Origin: Pseudoalteromonas sp. S16_S37
Lineage (GTDB): Bacteria > Pseudomonadota > Gammaproteobacteria > Enterobacterales > Alteromonadaceae
Direction of reading: 5' to 3'
Assembly: GCF_014694405.1 (NCBI RefSeq)
Contig: NZ_JAAUWV010000014.1
Span: 19,670 to 83,669, forward strand
Length of the DNA stretch: 64,000 bases
In this document: piece after piece, positions 27,883 to 38,128 of the stretch
How positions within the stretch are numbered: the first letter of the stretch is position 1
How the letters are laid out: each line of letters opens with the position of its first letter
Made by a program: the position numbers and the translations under genes
The notes under the pieces: model-generated
Told to the model about the DNA's origin: nothing
The model's database searches: none
Seen by the model: the letters and a program-made list of their open reading frames with translations, nothing else

Positions 27883-27931
27883 AAATGTCCAATAAAAATT
27901 TGCGCCAAAGCAATAAATTGGGCATTTTTAT
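27883..27931 (+). terminator. Terminator of elbB
   Basis: AAATGTCCAAT and ATTGGGCATTT form an 11-bp stem with one G-U pair, 5 bp after the elbB stop, followed by TTA and T-rich sequence. Confidence 0.7.
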
Positions 27932-28040
27932 CTTAATATGTACAAGATTGGTTTTATAAATTAATTGGTGGCGTTATAATCGCTAGAAATTCCGTCATCT
28001 TATCGTGATTGATCACGTCCAAATGAAGTGAGCAAGACAA

Positions 28041-28433
28041 ATGAAAAAACTTTCGGCAGCACTTTTATTGCTATCAACGGCCGCTATTGCGCAGCCTTAT
28101 GACAACGCTTTAACTGAAGAAGCAATCCAAAAACGCCTAGCCCCTATTGGCGAAGTGTATTTAGCTGGCGCAGACAGCGCAGCCGAAGCGGCTCCAACAG
28201 GACCACGCTCGGGTGAACAAGTATATCAAGCTGCATGTTTTGCATGTCACGGTACAGGCGCGTTAGGTGCACCAAAAAGCGCTGACGATTGGGTGCCTCG
28301 CCTTGCTAAAGGTAAAGATGTATTACTTGATCATGCAATTAATGGCTTCAATGCAATGCCTCCTCGTGGTACTTGTATGAACTGTTCGGATGACGAAATT
28401 GCCGCAGCAATTGACTTTATGACAGCGAAGTAA
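28041..28433 (+). CDS. Cytochrome c5 family protein
   Basis: 130-aa periplasmic monohaem cytochrome. A signal peptide (MKKLSAALLLLSTAAIA) is followed by a single CFACH haem motif at 66-70. NAMPPRGTC supplies the distal Met and, with CMNC, a pair of extra cysteines characteristic of the c5 group. It probably shuttles electrons to terminal oxidases alongside cytochrome c4. Confidence 0.9.
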   Translation: MKKLSAALLLLSTAAIAQPYDNALTEEAIQKRLAPIGEVYLAGADSAAEAAPTGPRSGEQVYQAACFACHGTGALGAPKSADDWVPRLAKGKDVLLDHAINGFNAMPPRGTCMNCSDDEIAAAIDFMTAK

Positions 28434-28440
28434 TTCTAAT

Positions 28441-28473
28441 AAACCGAAGGGAACATTTTATTCTCTTCGGTTT
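28441..28473. terminator. Terminator-like hairpin after cytochrome c5
   Basis: AAACCGAAGGGA and TCTCTTCGGTTT form a 12-bp stem with one mismatch and a 9-nt loop; the following T run is short. Confidence 0.6.
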
Positions 28474-28592
28474 ATTCCAGAGTATTAAAAAACCTCAACT
28501 GCGGCCTTTCATATTGCACTTGACCCTAATCGATAAAAGTGAAAATATACGAATAATAATTGAGCAAATAATAATAACTATGGGTTGAATCA

Positions 28593-31166
28593 TTGGAAGA
28601 TCCCGCTACTTTGCTTCGTAAGCTTGAGCGCAATAATAAAAGACTCAAGTTTCTACTAAAAAAGTACAAGCAAAACAACCACTTACACCACGCACTGATC
28701 TTACTATCAGAGCGCGCAAGTACGGTTGCGGAACTGACTTTGCTTTATCCTGCCATTCACGACATCTTAGTACAATATCTTCCTAGCCGTAGCTTTTACG
28801 TTGTCTTACAAAACCAATACACTCAAGCACTAGAACTTTCTTATTTTGTAGACGAAAAAGATGGCATCGCAGTACCTCTCAATGAAAAAAGCCATTTCTC
28901 TGAAGGCGTGACGGGTTATGTCTTTCGCACAGGTAGAACCGTTTACCTGACCAAAGAAACAATGCTTGAACAGACCAAAAATGGGGTTTTTAAAGCACTA
29001 GGTAGTCAGGCAGAGCATTGGGTTGGCGTACCTATATATCGAGATAATAAAATCATTGGTGTCATGGTTTCGCAAAGCTATCAAGCCCAGCAAAGTTATA
29101 GCGAACAGCAAATCGAACTGCTGGAAGTTATGTCTCTGTATCTAGCGACAGCAATAGAGAGAGTGAAAAAGCGTGAGTTACTTGAGTCGGAAGTAAAAAT
29201 ACGTACACGCGCTTTAATGCAAAGTAATGAAGCACTCAATAAAGAAATTGAACATCGTAAAAGAGCGCTAGAGCGCCAACAGATACTGTTTAAAATTTCT
29301 GAACTGGCAACTCAGTTCAATAATATTGATGATGTCTACAAGCAAGTTCACCACATAATACGTTCAATTACTTTTGCCGATAATTTGTATATTGCCTTAT
29401 ATGACAAACATGCCGGTTGGTTAAGCTTTCCTTATAGTGTCGATGAGGTAACGCAATATAAACCCCGACCTTTTGCTAAAGGTTATAGTGAGTTAGTGAT
29501 ACGCACCGAACAAAGCCAATTAATAGATACCGAACGTGCTAAAGCGCTCATTGCAGATGGCACAGTTGAACGGGCAAAAGATTATAGCAAAATTCAATTA
29601 GCGACCAGCTGGATGGGTGCGCCGCTAAAAACAGCCAATGGTGTGATTGGGCTAATAGCCTGCCAAGCCTATGACCATAAATATGAGTTTGATTATGATG
29701 ATGTAGAGCTTATTTCATTTGTGTCCAACCAAATTGCATCGGTTTTGCAAACTCATCTAGCCAATCAAGCGCTAAAAACCAGTCACCAAGAGCTTGAACA
29801 TCGCGTTGCAGAAAAAACCAAAGCGCTTCAGCAGACCAATTTACACTTACAAATGCAAATAGAAGAGCGTAAGAAAATTGAACAACAGCTGTATCATGAC
29901 GCTCATCATGACCCTTTAACGAGCTTACCAAATCGAAGCTTGTTCCTTACTCAATTAGAAAAAACATTACACAAGTATCAGCGACATCCTGAACATCATT
30001 TTGCGGTGTTGTTTATCGATTTGGATAAATTCAAAACGATTAATGATGAATTAGGGCACCAAGCAGGGGATCAATTCTTAATTTGGGTCAGCAAAGCCTT
30101 CTCGGACTGCATACGAGATCATGACCTATTAGCACGCTTAGCTGGTGATGAATTTGTTATTTTGCTTGATCACTTGAGTGATAAGCAGCAAGCGGAAGAC
30201 GTAGCTAAACGCATTATCCGTGTAATGCAACAGCCCTTTTGCATGAAAGGAACCTGTGTGCAAAGTGGCGCAAGTATTGGCATTACTTACAGCAATAAAC
30301 GCTACAACAATATAGATGAGATTATTCGTGATGCTGATGCAGCAATGTACTACGCTAAGAACGCAGGTAGAGGTCGCTATGAGTTTTATCACCCCTTACT
30401 AACTGCGGGTACAGGCAGTAACAAGCATATAGAACATCACCACTTAGGCGCTTTACCCACCCATTTCAGACGTACTGAAGTGATATCTATGGCAGATAAA
30501 CCAAGCAATATCAGTTTACTAGATGCTTTTGGTGAACATCCTGTGTTAGGTAGCACCAGTTTTGATATTCTGAAAAAATTTGCCGCCGAAAGAGCTGAGC
30601 AACTAGAAATCGAACTTCAACTCATACAGCAAGTTATTCAAATTGGTAATACACAATCTCAAGATTTATTATTTTGCTGTTCACTCAGCGTGCTTGACCA
30701 TCAAGCATTCTTACCACTTTGCCAACTGCTGAAAAGTGCCAAACACCAATTATGCTTGTTATTTGATGAAAACGAATTACGCCATGCATCCAGCCAACAG
30801 CTGGAAAACTTGAAAAGCCTCAGCAGTATGGGAGAATTAATTGGGCTTAATGATTTTGCTAAAGACCGTTGCGACTTAGCTTTGTTAACACAGTTTGATT
30901 TTAGATATGTGCTGTTAAGTTCAACATTTAGTAAACGCGTATTACAACAGCAAAGTTATGACTTACAGTTACAAGGCATACTGGCGGTCACCAAGCTCAA
31001 GCGCACCCAAGTCATTGCAAAAGGGCCAGCTATTTTGAACTTTAGAGGACTGTTGGAAAACCACGGTCTTAAATTGTTTTTTGGCAAACAACATACCATT
31101 GGTCATGAGCCCGAGCTTTCCTCCAGAAAGCTGCAGGGCATCAATCAAGAAACATTATCGTTTTAG
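28593..31166 (+). CDS. GAF-GAF-GGDEF protein with degenerate EAL-like C-terminus
   Basis: 857-aa cytoplasmic signalling protein starting at TTG 28593; no nearby ATG fits. Two GAF domains (about 25-195 and 225-390), each with a [10 protein letters not shown] or [16 protein letters not shown] core, are joined by coiled coils to a GGDEF domain whose active loop reads AGDEF at 517-521. This substitution is frequent in active diguanylate cyclases. After about 650 the sequence follows the order of an EAL domain but lacks the EAL metal ligands, so phosphodiesterase activity is unlikely. Its last 12 bases overlap the opposing rep gene. Confidence 0.85.
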   Translation: MEDPATLLRKLERNNKRLKFLLKKYKQNNHLHHALILLSERASTVAELTLLYPAIHDILVQYLPSRSFYVVLQNQYTQALELSYFVDEKDGIAVPLNEKSHFSEGVTGYVFRTGRTVYLTKETMLEQTKNGVFKALGSQAEHWVGVPIYRDNKIIGVMVSQSYQAQQSYSEQQIELLEVMSLYLATAIERVKKRELLESEVKIRTRALMQSNEALNKEIEHRKRALERQQILFKISELATQFNNIDDVYKQVHHIIRSITFADNLYIALYDKHAGWLSFPYSVDEVTQYKPRPFAKGYSELVIRTEQSQLIDTERAKALIADGTVERAKDYSKIQLATSWMGAPLKTANGVIGLIACQAYDHKYEFDYDDVELISFVSNQIASVLQTHLANQALKTSHQELEHRVAEKTKALQQTNLHLQMQIEERKKIEQQLYHDAHHDPLTSLPNRSLFLTQLEKTLHKYQRHPEHHFAVLFIDLDKFKTINDELGHQAGDQFLIWVSKAFSDCIRDHDLLARLAGDEFVILLDHLSDKQQAEDVAKRIIRVMQQPFCMKGTCVQSGASIGITYSNKRYNNIDEIIRDADAAMYYAKNAGRGRYEFYHPLLTAGTGSNKHIEHHHLGALPTHFRRTEVISMADKPSNISLLDAFGEHPVLGSTSFDILKKFAAERAEQLEIELQLIQQVIQIGNTQSQDLLFCCSLSVLDHQAFLPLCQLLKSAKHQLCLLFDENELRHASSQQLENLKSLSSMGELIGLNDFAKDRCDLALLTQFDFRYVLLSSTFSKRVLQQQSYDLQLQGILAVTKLKRTQVIAKGPAILNFRGLLENHGLKLFFGKQHTIGHEPELSSRKLQGINQETLSF

Positions 31167-33170
31167 CATGGCGCGTAAGTTAGCTACCCTAGCTTGACCT
31201 TTTTCCATTCGTTCCGATTGTGACGCAATGGTCTTTTTCTGACCCTCGTAGCTTAGATCATCTTGTGGTAGCTCTTGTACAAAACGGCTTATTTCAGGGG
31301 TTGCCACTTCACCAAACTGGCGGCGATTTTTAGCATGCGTTAAGGTCAGCGTTTGCTGAGCACGAGTAATGCCTACATAGGCAAGACGTCGCTCTTCTTC
31401 AACGTTATCCTCATCGATACTAGTTTGATGTGGCAGAAACCCTTCTTCCATGCCCACCATAAATACATGTGGATACTCAAGGCCTTTCGATGCATGCAAA
31501 GTTAACAACTGCACCGCGTCAGAGTCATCCTCTTCTTCATTGCGCTCGAGCATATCTCTGAGTGTTAACTTGCTCACCACTTCAGGCAAGGTCATAGCAG
31601 GGTGATCCGCATCTCCGGTAAGCATATCCGTTATCCAACGATATAGCTCAGAGACATTTTTCATACGCATTTCAGCGGCTTTTGCACTTGGCGACGACTC
31701 ATATAGATAGGCTTCATAATGCGTTTCGCGCACCATATCTTTTACCGCCTCTAATGTATCACCACGCGAGGCTCTATCCGACAGTTCAACAACCCAACGA
31801 GCAAAACCCATGAGTGCATTTAACCCACGACCTGCTAAGCGTTCAGCCAATTGCGGATCAAAACACGCTGCAAATAAGCTGATATGCTTTTCATTGGCCA
31901 AACTACCCAGCTTCTCAAGTGTGACTGGGCCTATCTCGCGTCTTGGGGTGTTCACAATACGTAAAAATGCATTGTCATCATCTTGGTTTACCAATAGTCG
32001 CAGATACGCCATGATATCTTTGATTTCACTGCGGGAGAAAAATGACATACCACCACTGATCTTATAGGGAATACGGTTACTCATCAGTGATTTTTCAAAC
32101 ACTCTGGCTTGGTGATTACCACGATATAAAATTGCGTAGTCGCGATAACTGGTGCGTTTCATAAATTTATGAGAGATGATCTCAGCCACCACGCGTTCGG
32201 CTTCATGCTCTTCGTCACGGGTTGCGATCACACGGATCGGTTCACCGTTTTCCAGCTCACTAAATAGCTGTTTATCAAACTCATGTGGGTTATTCGCGAT
32301 GAGAATGTTCGCGGCTTTTAGAATGCGCCTACAGCTGCGATAATTTTGTTCTAGTTTGATCAGGCGCAGCCCAGGAAAGTCTTTAGACAGTAAAACCAAG
32401 TTTTGTGGCTTAGCACCACGCCAAGAATAAATCGATTGGTCATCATCACCAACTACAGTGAAACGCGCCCGCTCGCCAACCAGTAATTTAACCAACTGGT
32501 ACTGACTGGTGTTGGTATCTTGATACTCATCCACCAGCAAATAACGAAAACGCGCTTGCCAACGCTCTCTGACTTCTGCGCTTTGAGATAAGAGCAACGT
32601 GGGAACCATGATCAAATCATCAAAATCAAAGGCATTATAGGCTCTAAGCTGCGTTTGATAACGCGCATATAGTTGCGCAAATAAGGCTTTTTGTGGCTCT
32701 CGGGCTTGTGCTATGGCTTGCTGAGGTAGAATTAGTTCATTCTTCCAGTTACCGATCTGCATCTTCAGCAGGTTAAGTAAGTCTTTATCTTTTTCCAACT
32801 CTTTTTCGGTTAACTCACTGAGCAATTGATTCGTATCTTGGTCGTCTAATAACGAAAAGTTGGCTTTATAGCCGAGTGTTTTGAGCTCTTTTTTGATAAT
32901 TTCGAGACCCAAAGTATGAAATGTCGAGACCCACAACCCTTTAGACTCTTGCTTACCCAATGTCTGTGATACACGTTCGCGCATTTCCTTTGCCGCTTTA
33001 TTGGTAAACGTCACCGCAGCAATATTCTTAGCTTGGTACTCACATTTTTGTACTAGATAGGCAATTTTATTAGTAATTACACGTGTTTTGCCCGAACCTG
33101 CACCCGCGAGGACTAAACATGGACCACTAATATATTTAACTGCTTCGTCTTGTTTGGGGTTGAGTTTCAT
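31155..33170 (-). CDS. rep: ATP-dependent DNA helicase Rep
   Basis: 3'-5' SF1A helicase that helps replication forks pass protein roadblocks. The 671-aa length matches E. coli Rep (673). It begins [20 protein letters not shown], with Walker A AGAGSGKT at 22-29, motif Ia [10 protein letters not shown], motif II DEYQDTN, motif [16 protein letters not shown] and motif [10 protein letters not shown]. The sequence is Rep rather than UvrD ([14 protein letters not shown] region). It ends in a 12-bp tail-to-tail overlap with the GGDEF gene. Confidence 0.95.
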   Translation of the reverse strand: MKLNPKQDEAVKYISGPCLVLAGAGSGKTRVITNKIAYLVQKCEYQAKNIAAVTFTNKAAKEMRERVSQTLGKQESKGLWVSTFHTLGLEIIKKELKTLGYKANFSLLDDQDTNQLLSELTEKELEKDKDLLNLLKMQIGNWKNELILPQQAIAQAREPQKALFAQLYARYQTQLRAYNAFDFDDLIMVPTLLLSQSAEVRERWQARFRYLLVDEYQDTNTSQYQLVKLLVGERARFTVVGDDDQSIYSWRGAKPQNLVLLSKDFPGLRLIKLEQNYRSCRRILKAANILIANNPHEFDKQLFSELENGEPIRVIATRDEEHEAERVVAEIISHKFMKRTSYRDYAILYRGNHQARVFEKSLMSNRIPYKISGGMSFFSRSEIKDIMAYLRLLVNQDDDNAFLRIVNTPRREIGPVTLEKLGSLANEKHISLFAACFDPQLAERLAGRGLNALMGFARWVVELSDRASRGDTLEAVKDMVRETHYEAYLYESSPSAKAAEMRMKNVSELYRWITDMLTGDADHPAMTLPEVVSKLTLRDMLERNEEEDDSDAVQLLTLHASKGLEYPHVFMVGMEEGFLPHQTSIDEDNVEEERRLAYVGITRAQQTLTLTHAKNRRQFGEVATPEISRFVQELPQDDLSYEGQKKTIASQSERMEKGQARVANLRAMLKR

Positions 33171-33288
33171 TCATTACGCCAGTTGAATTACCAAACCACT
33201 ATTTTACCGCAAAGCTCTGTGTGCGCCTAGGCGCTAGACAAAGCATTTGCTAATATGATGACAAGCACATTCAAATAAGGGATCTGAA

Positions 33289-33552
33289 ATGATTAACCCA
33301 GCAAAAATTGAAGAAATCGCCAAGCAAATATCGAATAATATGCCGCAAGGCGTGAAAAATTTAGCAGATACATTTGAAGCAAAGACCAAGCAAGTAATTC
33401 AAAACAAACTGTCTGAAATGGACTTTGTGAGCCGTGAAGAGTTTGATATTCAAAGTAAAGTACTTATTCGAACCCGTGAAAAGCTAACCGAATTAGAAGC
33501 AAAAGTTGCAGCTCTAGAAGCTAAACTAGAGCAAACAGACGATACTGAATAA
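33289..33552 (+). CDS. ubiK: Ubiquinone biosynthesis accessory factor UbiK
   Basis: 87-aa coiled-coil protein of the BMFP/YqiC family that partners UbiJ in aerobic ubiquinone synthesis and binds membranes. It has an N-terminal amphipathic helix (IEEIAKQISNNMPQGVKNLADT), a conserved SREEFDIQSKVL segment and a C-terminal trimerising coiled coil (KLTELEAKVAALEAKLEQ). Single gene, GGGATCTGAA upstream. Confidence 0.93.
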   Translation: MINPAKIEEIAKQISNNMPQGVKNLADTFEAKTKQVIQNKLSEMDFVSREEFDIQSKVLIRTREKLTELEAKVAALEAKLEQTDDTE

Positions 33553-33558
33553 GCTTTA

Positions 33559-34212
33559 CTATAAGTAACGTTTTGCTACTTGTTCAACTGCTTGAGTGTA
33601 TCCAGCATTGATATGCTCGGGCAGTGACATTTGCGCCTGCACTTCATGTAGCAAGCCATCTTCTAGTCCATACACCCAACCGTGAATAGTCAGCTCTTGA
33701 TTGCGCTCCCAAGCATCTTGAACTACGTTGGTTAGGCAAACATTACGCACCTGATCAATAACATTCAACTCACACAAAGCTGCATAACGTTTACGCTGCT
33801 CTATCGCCGTTAGTAGCGCTTGATGCTTTTCTTTCACATCAGCCACATGGCGCAGCCAATTATCGATTAAACCGAATCGTGCTTCATCCAACACAGCTTG
33901 CACCCCACCACAGCCGTAATGGCCAACGACCATGATGTGCTCCACTTTGAGCACTTCTACAGCGTACTGCATTACAGACAAGCAATTATGATCTGTATGC
34001 ACGACCACGTTAGCCACATTGCGATGCACAAATAGCTCACCAGGCATGAGGTCTACTATTTCATTGGCAGGAACACGAGAATCCGAGCAGCCAATCCATA
34101 AATAGTCAGGGTTTTGTTGACCTGATAACTTCTTAAAAAATTCCGGGTCTCTTTGTCGGGTGCGCTTTGCCCATTGTTGGTTATTACTTAAAAGATGATC
34201 TAGCGAGCACAT
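33559..34212 (-). CDS. can: Beta-class carbonic anhydrase
   Basis: Interconverts CO2 and bicarbonate in the cytosol. The 217-aa protein keeps all zinc ligands and catalytic residues of the E. coli Can type: Cys42, Asp44 and Arg46 in WIGCSDSRVPAN, and His98 and Cys101 in VVGHYGCGG. It lies 10 bp downstream of a methyltransferase gene on the same strand, so co-transcription is likely. Confidence 0.96.
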   Translation of the reverse strand: MCSLDHLLSNNQQWAKRTRQRDPEFFKKLSGQQNPDYLWIGCSDSRVPANEIVDLMPGELFVHRNVANVVVHTDHNCLSVMQYAVEVLKVEHIMVVGHYGCGGVQAVLDEARFGLIDNWLRHVADVKEKHQALLTAIEQRKRYAALCELNVIDQVRNVCLTNVVQDAWERNQELTIHGWVYGLEDGLLHEVQAQMSLPEHINAGYTQAVEQVAKRYL

Positions 34213-34222
34213 CTGTCTTCCT

Positions 34223-35401
34223 CTATTTGGCCTTCGCTTGGATCAGTATGTTCCTCGGCGTTAGCTGTTTATCACAAAATTCCCTAAGAACAACATCATA
34301 CCCAGATGCTTGCAAATATAAAGCCCTATCGAGGACCAACCAGATCTCAATTGCCCGTCTAAACGCATGACGCACCAGCTCTATTCTATCTGTTACTTTC
34401 TTACGAACCTGTCCTTGGACTAAGTACATATCATAATCACATTTGGCAGGGAGTTCGATCCCTTTTTGCTCAGCGGCCCAGCGGCAAAATTGCTCAAAAG
34501 ACTCCGAGAAAATAGCTTTATTTACCGAAGGTACACTGACATAACTATTTACCCCTGTCACATCTCGACGCAAGGCATCAAACCCTAAACGCCAAGTCAC
34601 TTCCTTTTGACGCACTAAAGCGACTCTTCCTGGGGCTGTTACCGTTTCTTGTAGCGCCAGCTTCATATCACTGTGGGTTAAAGCCAGCTTACTATGCCGA
34701 GCCGCATCACTCATGGCTTGATAGTTATTATCTGTAAATAAGTGATAACAACATGGAGATAGCGTTATTTTTTCACAACCTGCTTGCACCGCTTGTGCCA
34801 TAAATACCTGATGTAATCGACCACATGCGTGTAGTGCAACCGCATGCTGTTTTGCTGCGAAGTAATTGTAAGTGTCATCTTTGAGTACATCGGCACAACT
34901 AAAGCGCATTGCTAAGCCTTGCTGTTTTGCACTGTGTTGACCTTGCTCGCACAGTGATTGCTGTAACTCGATACTATGCACATGTGGCGCACCATGAAAG
35001 GCAAGAATGCGCCCCAAATGCCCTTTGCCAGCACACCACTCAAGTACTGGCAGCTGACGCTCATCAACATGATTAACAAAATCTTGTAGCTGTAGTAGTT
35101 TACGGCCTTTAATACCGTTACTTAACCAAAATGGCAAAGACTCGTTGTCTTGTTTTTGATAAGGCAATGCCAGTAAAGTGTTGAGATCACTAAGCTGTGG
35201 GATGAACTGACTTAATGCATGTTGCAGCTGGTGCTGATCGTTGTCCAATTGCGTAACTTGTTCGTCACTGAGTGACATCAGCCATTCGCTTAACTGACTA
35301 TCCCATGGCAGCGCTCTCTTTTCAAAAGCAACTAACTGCCAAAACGCTTTAGTTTCATAGAGTAAATTGTCGAGATGGTTGAATCTGGTCAGTAACTGCA
35401 T
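34223..35401 (-). CDS. SAM-dependent methyltransferase (Methyltransf_32-like)
   Basis: 392-aa protein with a Rossmann methyltransferase core. LEWCAGKGHLGRILAFHG is motif I, VHSIELQQ is post-I, and the conserved VALHACGRLHQVFM and LSPCCYHLF segments are typical of the GSTCD-like PF13679 group. The substrate is not known; relatives are thought to act on RNA or small thiols. It stands between an NMT1 receptor gene and carbonic anhydrase in a probable operon. Confidence 0.82.
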   Translation of the reverse strand: MQLLTRFNHLDNLLYETKAFWQLVAFEKRALPWDSQLSEWLMSLSDEQVTQLDNDQHQLQHALSQFIPQLSDLNTLLALPYQKQDNESLPFWLSNGIKGRKLLQLQDFVNHVDERQLPVLEWCAGKGHLGRILAFHGAPHVHSIELQQSLCEQGQHSAKQQGLAMRFSCADVLKDDTYNYFAAKQHAVALHACGRLHQVFMAQAVQAGCEKITLSPCCYHLFTDNNYQAMSDAARHSKLALTHSDMKLALQETVTAPGRVALVRQKEVTWRLGFDALRRDVTGVNSYVSVPSVNKAIFSESFEQFCRWAAEQKGIELPAKCDYDMYLVQGQVRKKVTDRIELVRHAFRRAIEIWLVLDRALYLQASGYDVVLREFCDKQLTPRNILIQAKAK

Positions 35402-35434
35402 GGTTAAGGGTATACAACAAACAAAATCAAAGCA

Positions 35435-36526
35435 TCATTCTACTCCTTTTTTATCACCTTGTGTTGCGTGCGTGATGCGATACTTCAAATGGCGAGAAAA
35501 AATCAAATGTAGGTATAGAGGAATACATAAAAAAGTTAAAAGAGACGCTGCAACTAACATCCACGACCATTGGTAAGACTCTTTGACATTTTGTGGATGA
35601 TAAACAAAGTTGTCGAGCTGGTTTTGTTGTGTATCTTGCGCATAACCATAAAGTTGAGCTATCCAACGCCAACGAGTTTCCGACATGTTACCAATAGAGA
35701 TCCCTGCTTGTGTAACAAATGGTCGTAAGGTATCGGCTTCATATGCGAGCTGCTCTTTACTCTTGTCAGGATTATATTTTGTTCTGATCACATCAATGCT
35801 TTCATTCATATTTAGCATTGCGTAACGCCATCCTTTAAGGCTCGCTTGGCGAAATTTCTCAACCATCAGCGGTTTTTGCTCTATGAGATTTTCACTGGTA
35901 AATAAAATGTCCCCATACACATTCACACCATATTGTTTAGGGCATATTTGCCGTGTTGCTACACCAGCTTGGCGCATTTCGAACGGTTCATTGGTTACAT
36001 ACACCTGCAGTGCATCGAACAAGCCTTTTTTAAAATCATCTATCGGATATAAACCTGAATAAAGCGGCAATTGTGTTATATCCACCCCTGCTTGCTTTAG
36101 CATCACCATCAGCTCAGCATTTTCAGCCTTGCCCAAATAACTGATGCGTTTACCTTTAAAGTCTTGAGGTGCATATATTTGCGAGTTTTCTTTGACCATC
36201 CAGCAATATGGTGAGGACTGAAGAATTGCCGCTAGTGCAACTAACGGCTTTCCTTGCATACGAGATTGTAAAATCGCTGAATGTGTAACCCCAAAATGGG
36301 CTTGTCCTGCAAGGACTTTGAATTGGGTATCTGGGCTACTTGGATCAGCGGGCAAAATAGTAACATTCAACCCAGCTTGCTCGTAAAAACCTTTTTCTTT
36401 GGCCATGTAATAGCCCGCGAACTGAAACTGATGAAGCCATTTCAGTTGCAGTACGACATTTTCTTGAGCACTGCTATAGCAGCTAATTAACAGTACCACG
36501 ATATACGCTAAACCGCGCATACTCAT
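35435..36526 (-). CDS. NMT1/THI5-like periplasmic receptor with C-terminal membrane anchor
   Basis: 363-aa protein. A signal peptide (up to about 21) is followed by an NMT1-type substrate-binding fold (VVLQLKWLHQFQFAGYYMAKEKGFYEQAGLNV). There is a single C-terminal transmembrane helix (WMLVAASLLTFLCIPLYLHLI, about 326-346) and a short basic tail. In relatives this sensor half is usually continued by PAS/GGDEF or kinase domains; here it stops. The ligand may be a pyrimidine- or taurine-like compound, which is not established. It is first in the probable operon with the methyltransferase and can. Confidence 0.8.
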   Translation of the reverse strand: MSMRGLAYIVVLLISCYSSAQENVVLQLKWLHQFQFAGYYMAKEKGFYEQAGLNVTILPADPSSPDTQFKVLAGQAHFGVTHSAILQSRMQGKPLVALAAILQSSPYCWMVKENSQIYAPQDFKGKRISYLGKAENAELMVMLKQAGVDITQLPLYSGLYPIDDFKKGLFDALQVYVTNEPFEMRQAGVATRQICPKQYGVNVYGDILFTSENLIEQKPLMVEKFRQASLKGWRYAMLNMNESIDVIRTKYNPDKSKEQLAYEADTLRPFVTQAGISIGNMSETRWRWIAQLYGYAQDTQQNQLDNFVYHPQNVKESYQWSWMLVAASLLTFLCIPLYLHLIFSRHLKYRITHATQGDKKGVE

Positions 36527-36560
36527 CCTTGCCTTGTTATGAGAGCCTAGTCATAACTAT

Positions 36561-36599
36561 AGAAAAGCAGGTATTAAATGCAAACTAACCTGCTTTTCT
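36561..36599 (-). terminator. Terminator of the ilv operon
   Basis: AGAAAAGCAGGT and ACCTGCTTTTCT form a 12-bp stem. One arm overlaps the last codons of ilvA and the loop includes its stop codon. Confidence 0.75.
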
Positions 36600-38126
36600 T
36601 TGCTGTGTTATCGATTTTTGTAAGTACTGAGCAAAACAAGGGTTATATGTTTCTTCAGTAAAGTTATAGCCTAATTTAGATAAGTGACTATCAAATAGCG
36701 CGTGATCATGGCTTGGTACATCAAATGCGGCCAATACATTACCCTCGGCAGCCCCATGATTACGATAATGAAATAAGGTAATATTCCACTCACTACCGAG
36801 CGTATCTAAAAACCTTGCCAATGCCCCTGGGTACTCAGGGAATTCAAAGCGGAATAACCGCTCTTGAATCGCAACAGGTGGCTTGCCACCTACCATGTAA
36901 CGCAAGTGCAATTTGGCCAATTCATTATCTGAAAAATCTTCAAATGCATAGCCATTCTTATATAGTTGACTCTTAAGCTCATCTAGCTCAATTTGCCCAC
37001 CACGAAGCCCTACACCAACAAAAATTTGTGCGTCGCCTTCACCTGCATAGCGGTAATTAAATTCGGTAATAGCTCGGCCACCGAGTGATTGGCAAAAGCG
37101 CTTAAAGCTGCCTTTTTCTTCCTCAATTGTGACCCCAAATAAGGCTTCATTTTTTGCGCCCAGTGCTGTGCGTTCAGCGATATAACGAAGCCTATCAAAA
37201 TTAAGATTGGCGCCAGATAACACTGCGGCTAAATGAAGACCGGCACGTTTACCCTGCTGGCTCCATTTTTTTAAACCAGCTAATGACAAAGCACCTGAGG
37301 GTTCTGCGATAGCTCGTGTCTCAACAAATATATCCTGCACAGCCGCACAGATCTCGTCACTACTTACCGTAACTACTTGATCGCAGAATTTCTGCGCCAG
37401 TCGAAAGGTTTCACTGCCAATAATTTTTACGGCAACGCCGTCAGCAAAGCCACCGACTTGCGCCAGTTCAACAGGCTCACCGGCTTCCATCGCTGCTTTT
37501 AAACAGGCGCTTTCTTGTGCTTCAACACCTATGATTTGAATATCGGGTCTAAGTGATTTGATATACACCGCCATGCCCGCTAATAACCCACCGCCTCCCA
37601 CTGGGATAAACACCGCATCTAAATCATGCAATTGCTGCATTAGTTCTCGCGCTACAGTGCCTTGCCCAATGATGACATCTTTATCATCAAATGGCGGGAC
37701 GAACACCGCACCGTACTGCTCTGTCAACTCAAATGCATGTGCCTTAGCGGCATCAAAGTTGTGACCATGCAATACCACTTCACCACCTAAATTACGCACC
37801 GAGCTTACTTTAATTTCCGGCGTTGTTACTGGCATCACGATGATGGCTCGATGCCCTAGGTGAGCTGCGCTCAGCGCAACACCTTGAGCATGATTACCTG
37901 CAGAAGCCGTGATCACTAAACTGCCTTCTGGTAGCTGTCGCAACTTATTATAAGCACCACGTAATTTGAATGAATATACGGGCTGCTGATCTTCGCGCTT
38001 AAGCCAAACATGTTGCCCAAGACGCTCAGATAAGCCTTTCATTTCACTTACTTCGGTGATTTTGGCTAAAGGCGACACATCCGCTTGAATGATAGCTCGA
38101 AAATAATCTAGCTCTTGCGATACCAT
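36585..38126 (-). CDS. ilvA: Threonine deaminase, biosynthetic
   Basis: Converts threonine to 2-oxobutyrate, first step of isoleucine synthesis. The 513-aa long form has the PLP domain with SFKLRGAYNK (Lys near 53) and the glycine loop PVGGGGLLAG. Two C-terminal ACT-like regulatory domains (about 325-505, with GVTIEEEKGSFKRFC and RLFRFEFPEYPGAL) predict isoleucine inhibition. Last gene of the ilvGMEDA operon, 2 bp after ilvD. Confidence 0.96.
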   Translation of the reverse strand: MVSQELDYFRAIIQADVSPLAKITEVSEMKGLSERLGQHVWLKREDQQPVYSFKLRGAYNKLRQLPEGSLVITASAGNHAQGVALSAAHLGHRAIIVMPVTTPEIKVSSVRNLGGEVVLHGHNFDAAKAHAFELTEQYGAVFVPPFDDKDVIIGQGTVARELMQQLHDLDAVFIPVGGGGLLAGMAVYIKSLRPDIQIIGVEAQESACLKAAMEAGEPVELAQVGGFADGVAVKIIGSETFRLAQKFCDQVVTVSSDEICAAVQDIFVETRAIAEPSGALSLAGLKKWSQQGKRAGLHLAAVLSGANLNFDRLRYIAERTALGAKNEALFGVTIEEEKGSFKRFCQSLGGRAITEFNYRYAGEGDAQIFVGVGLRGGQIELDELKSQLYKNGYAFEDFSDNELAKLHLRYMVGGKPPVAIQERLFRFEFPEYPGALARFLDTLGSEWNITLFHYRNHGAAEGNVLAAFDVPSHDHALFDSHLSKLGYNFTEETYNPCFAQYLQKSITQQRKAG

Positions 38127-38128
38127 GG

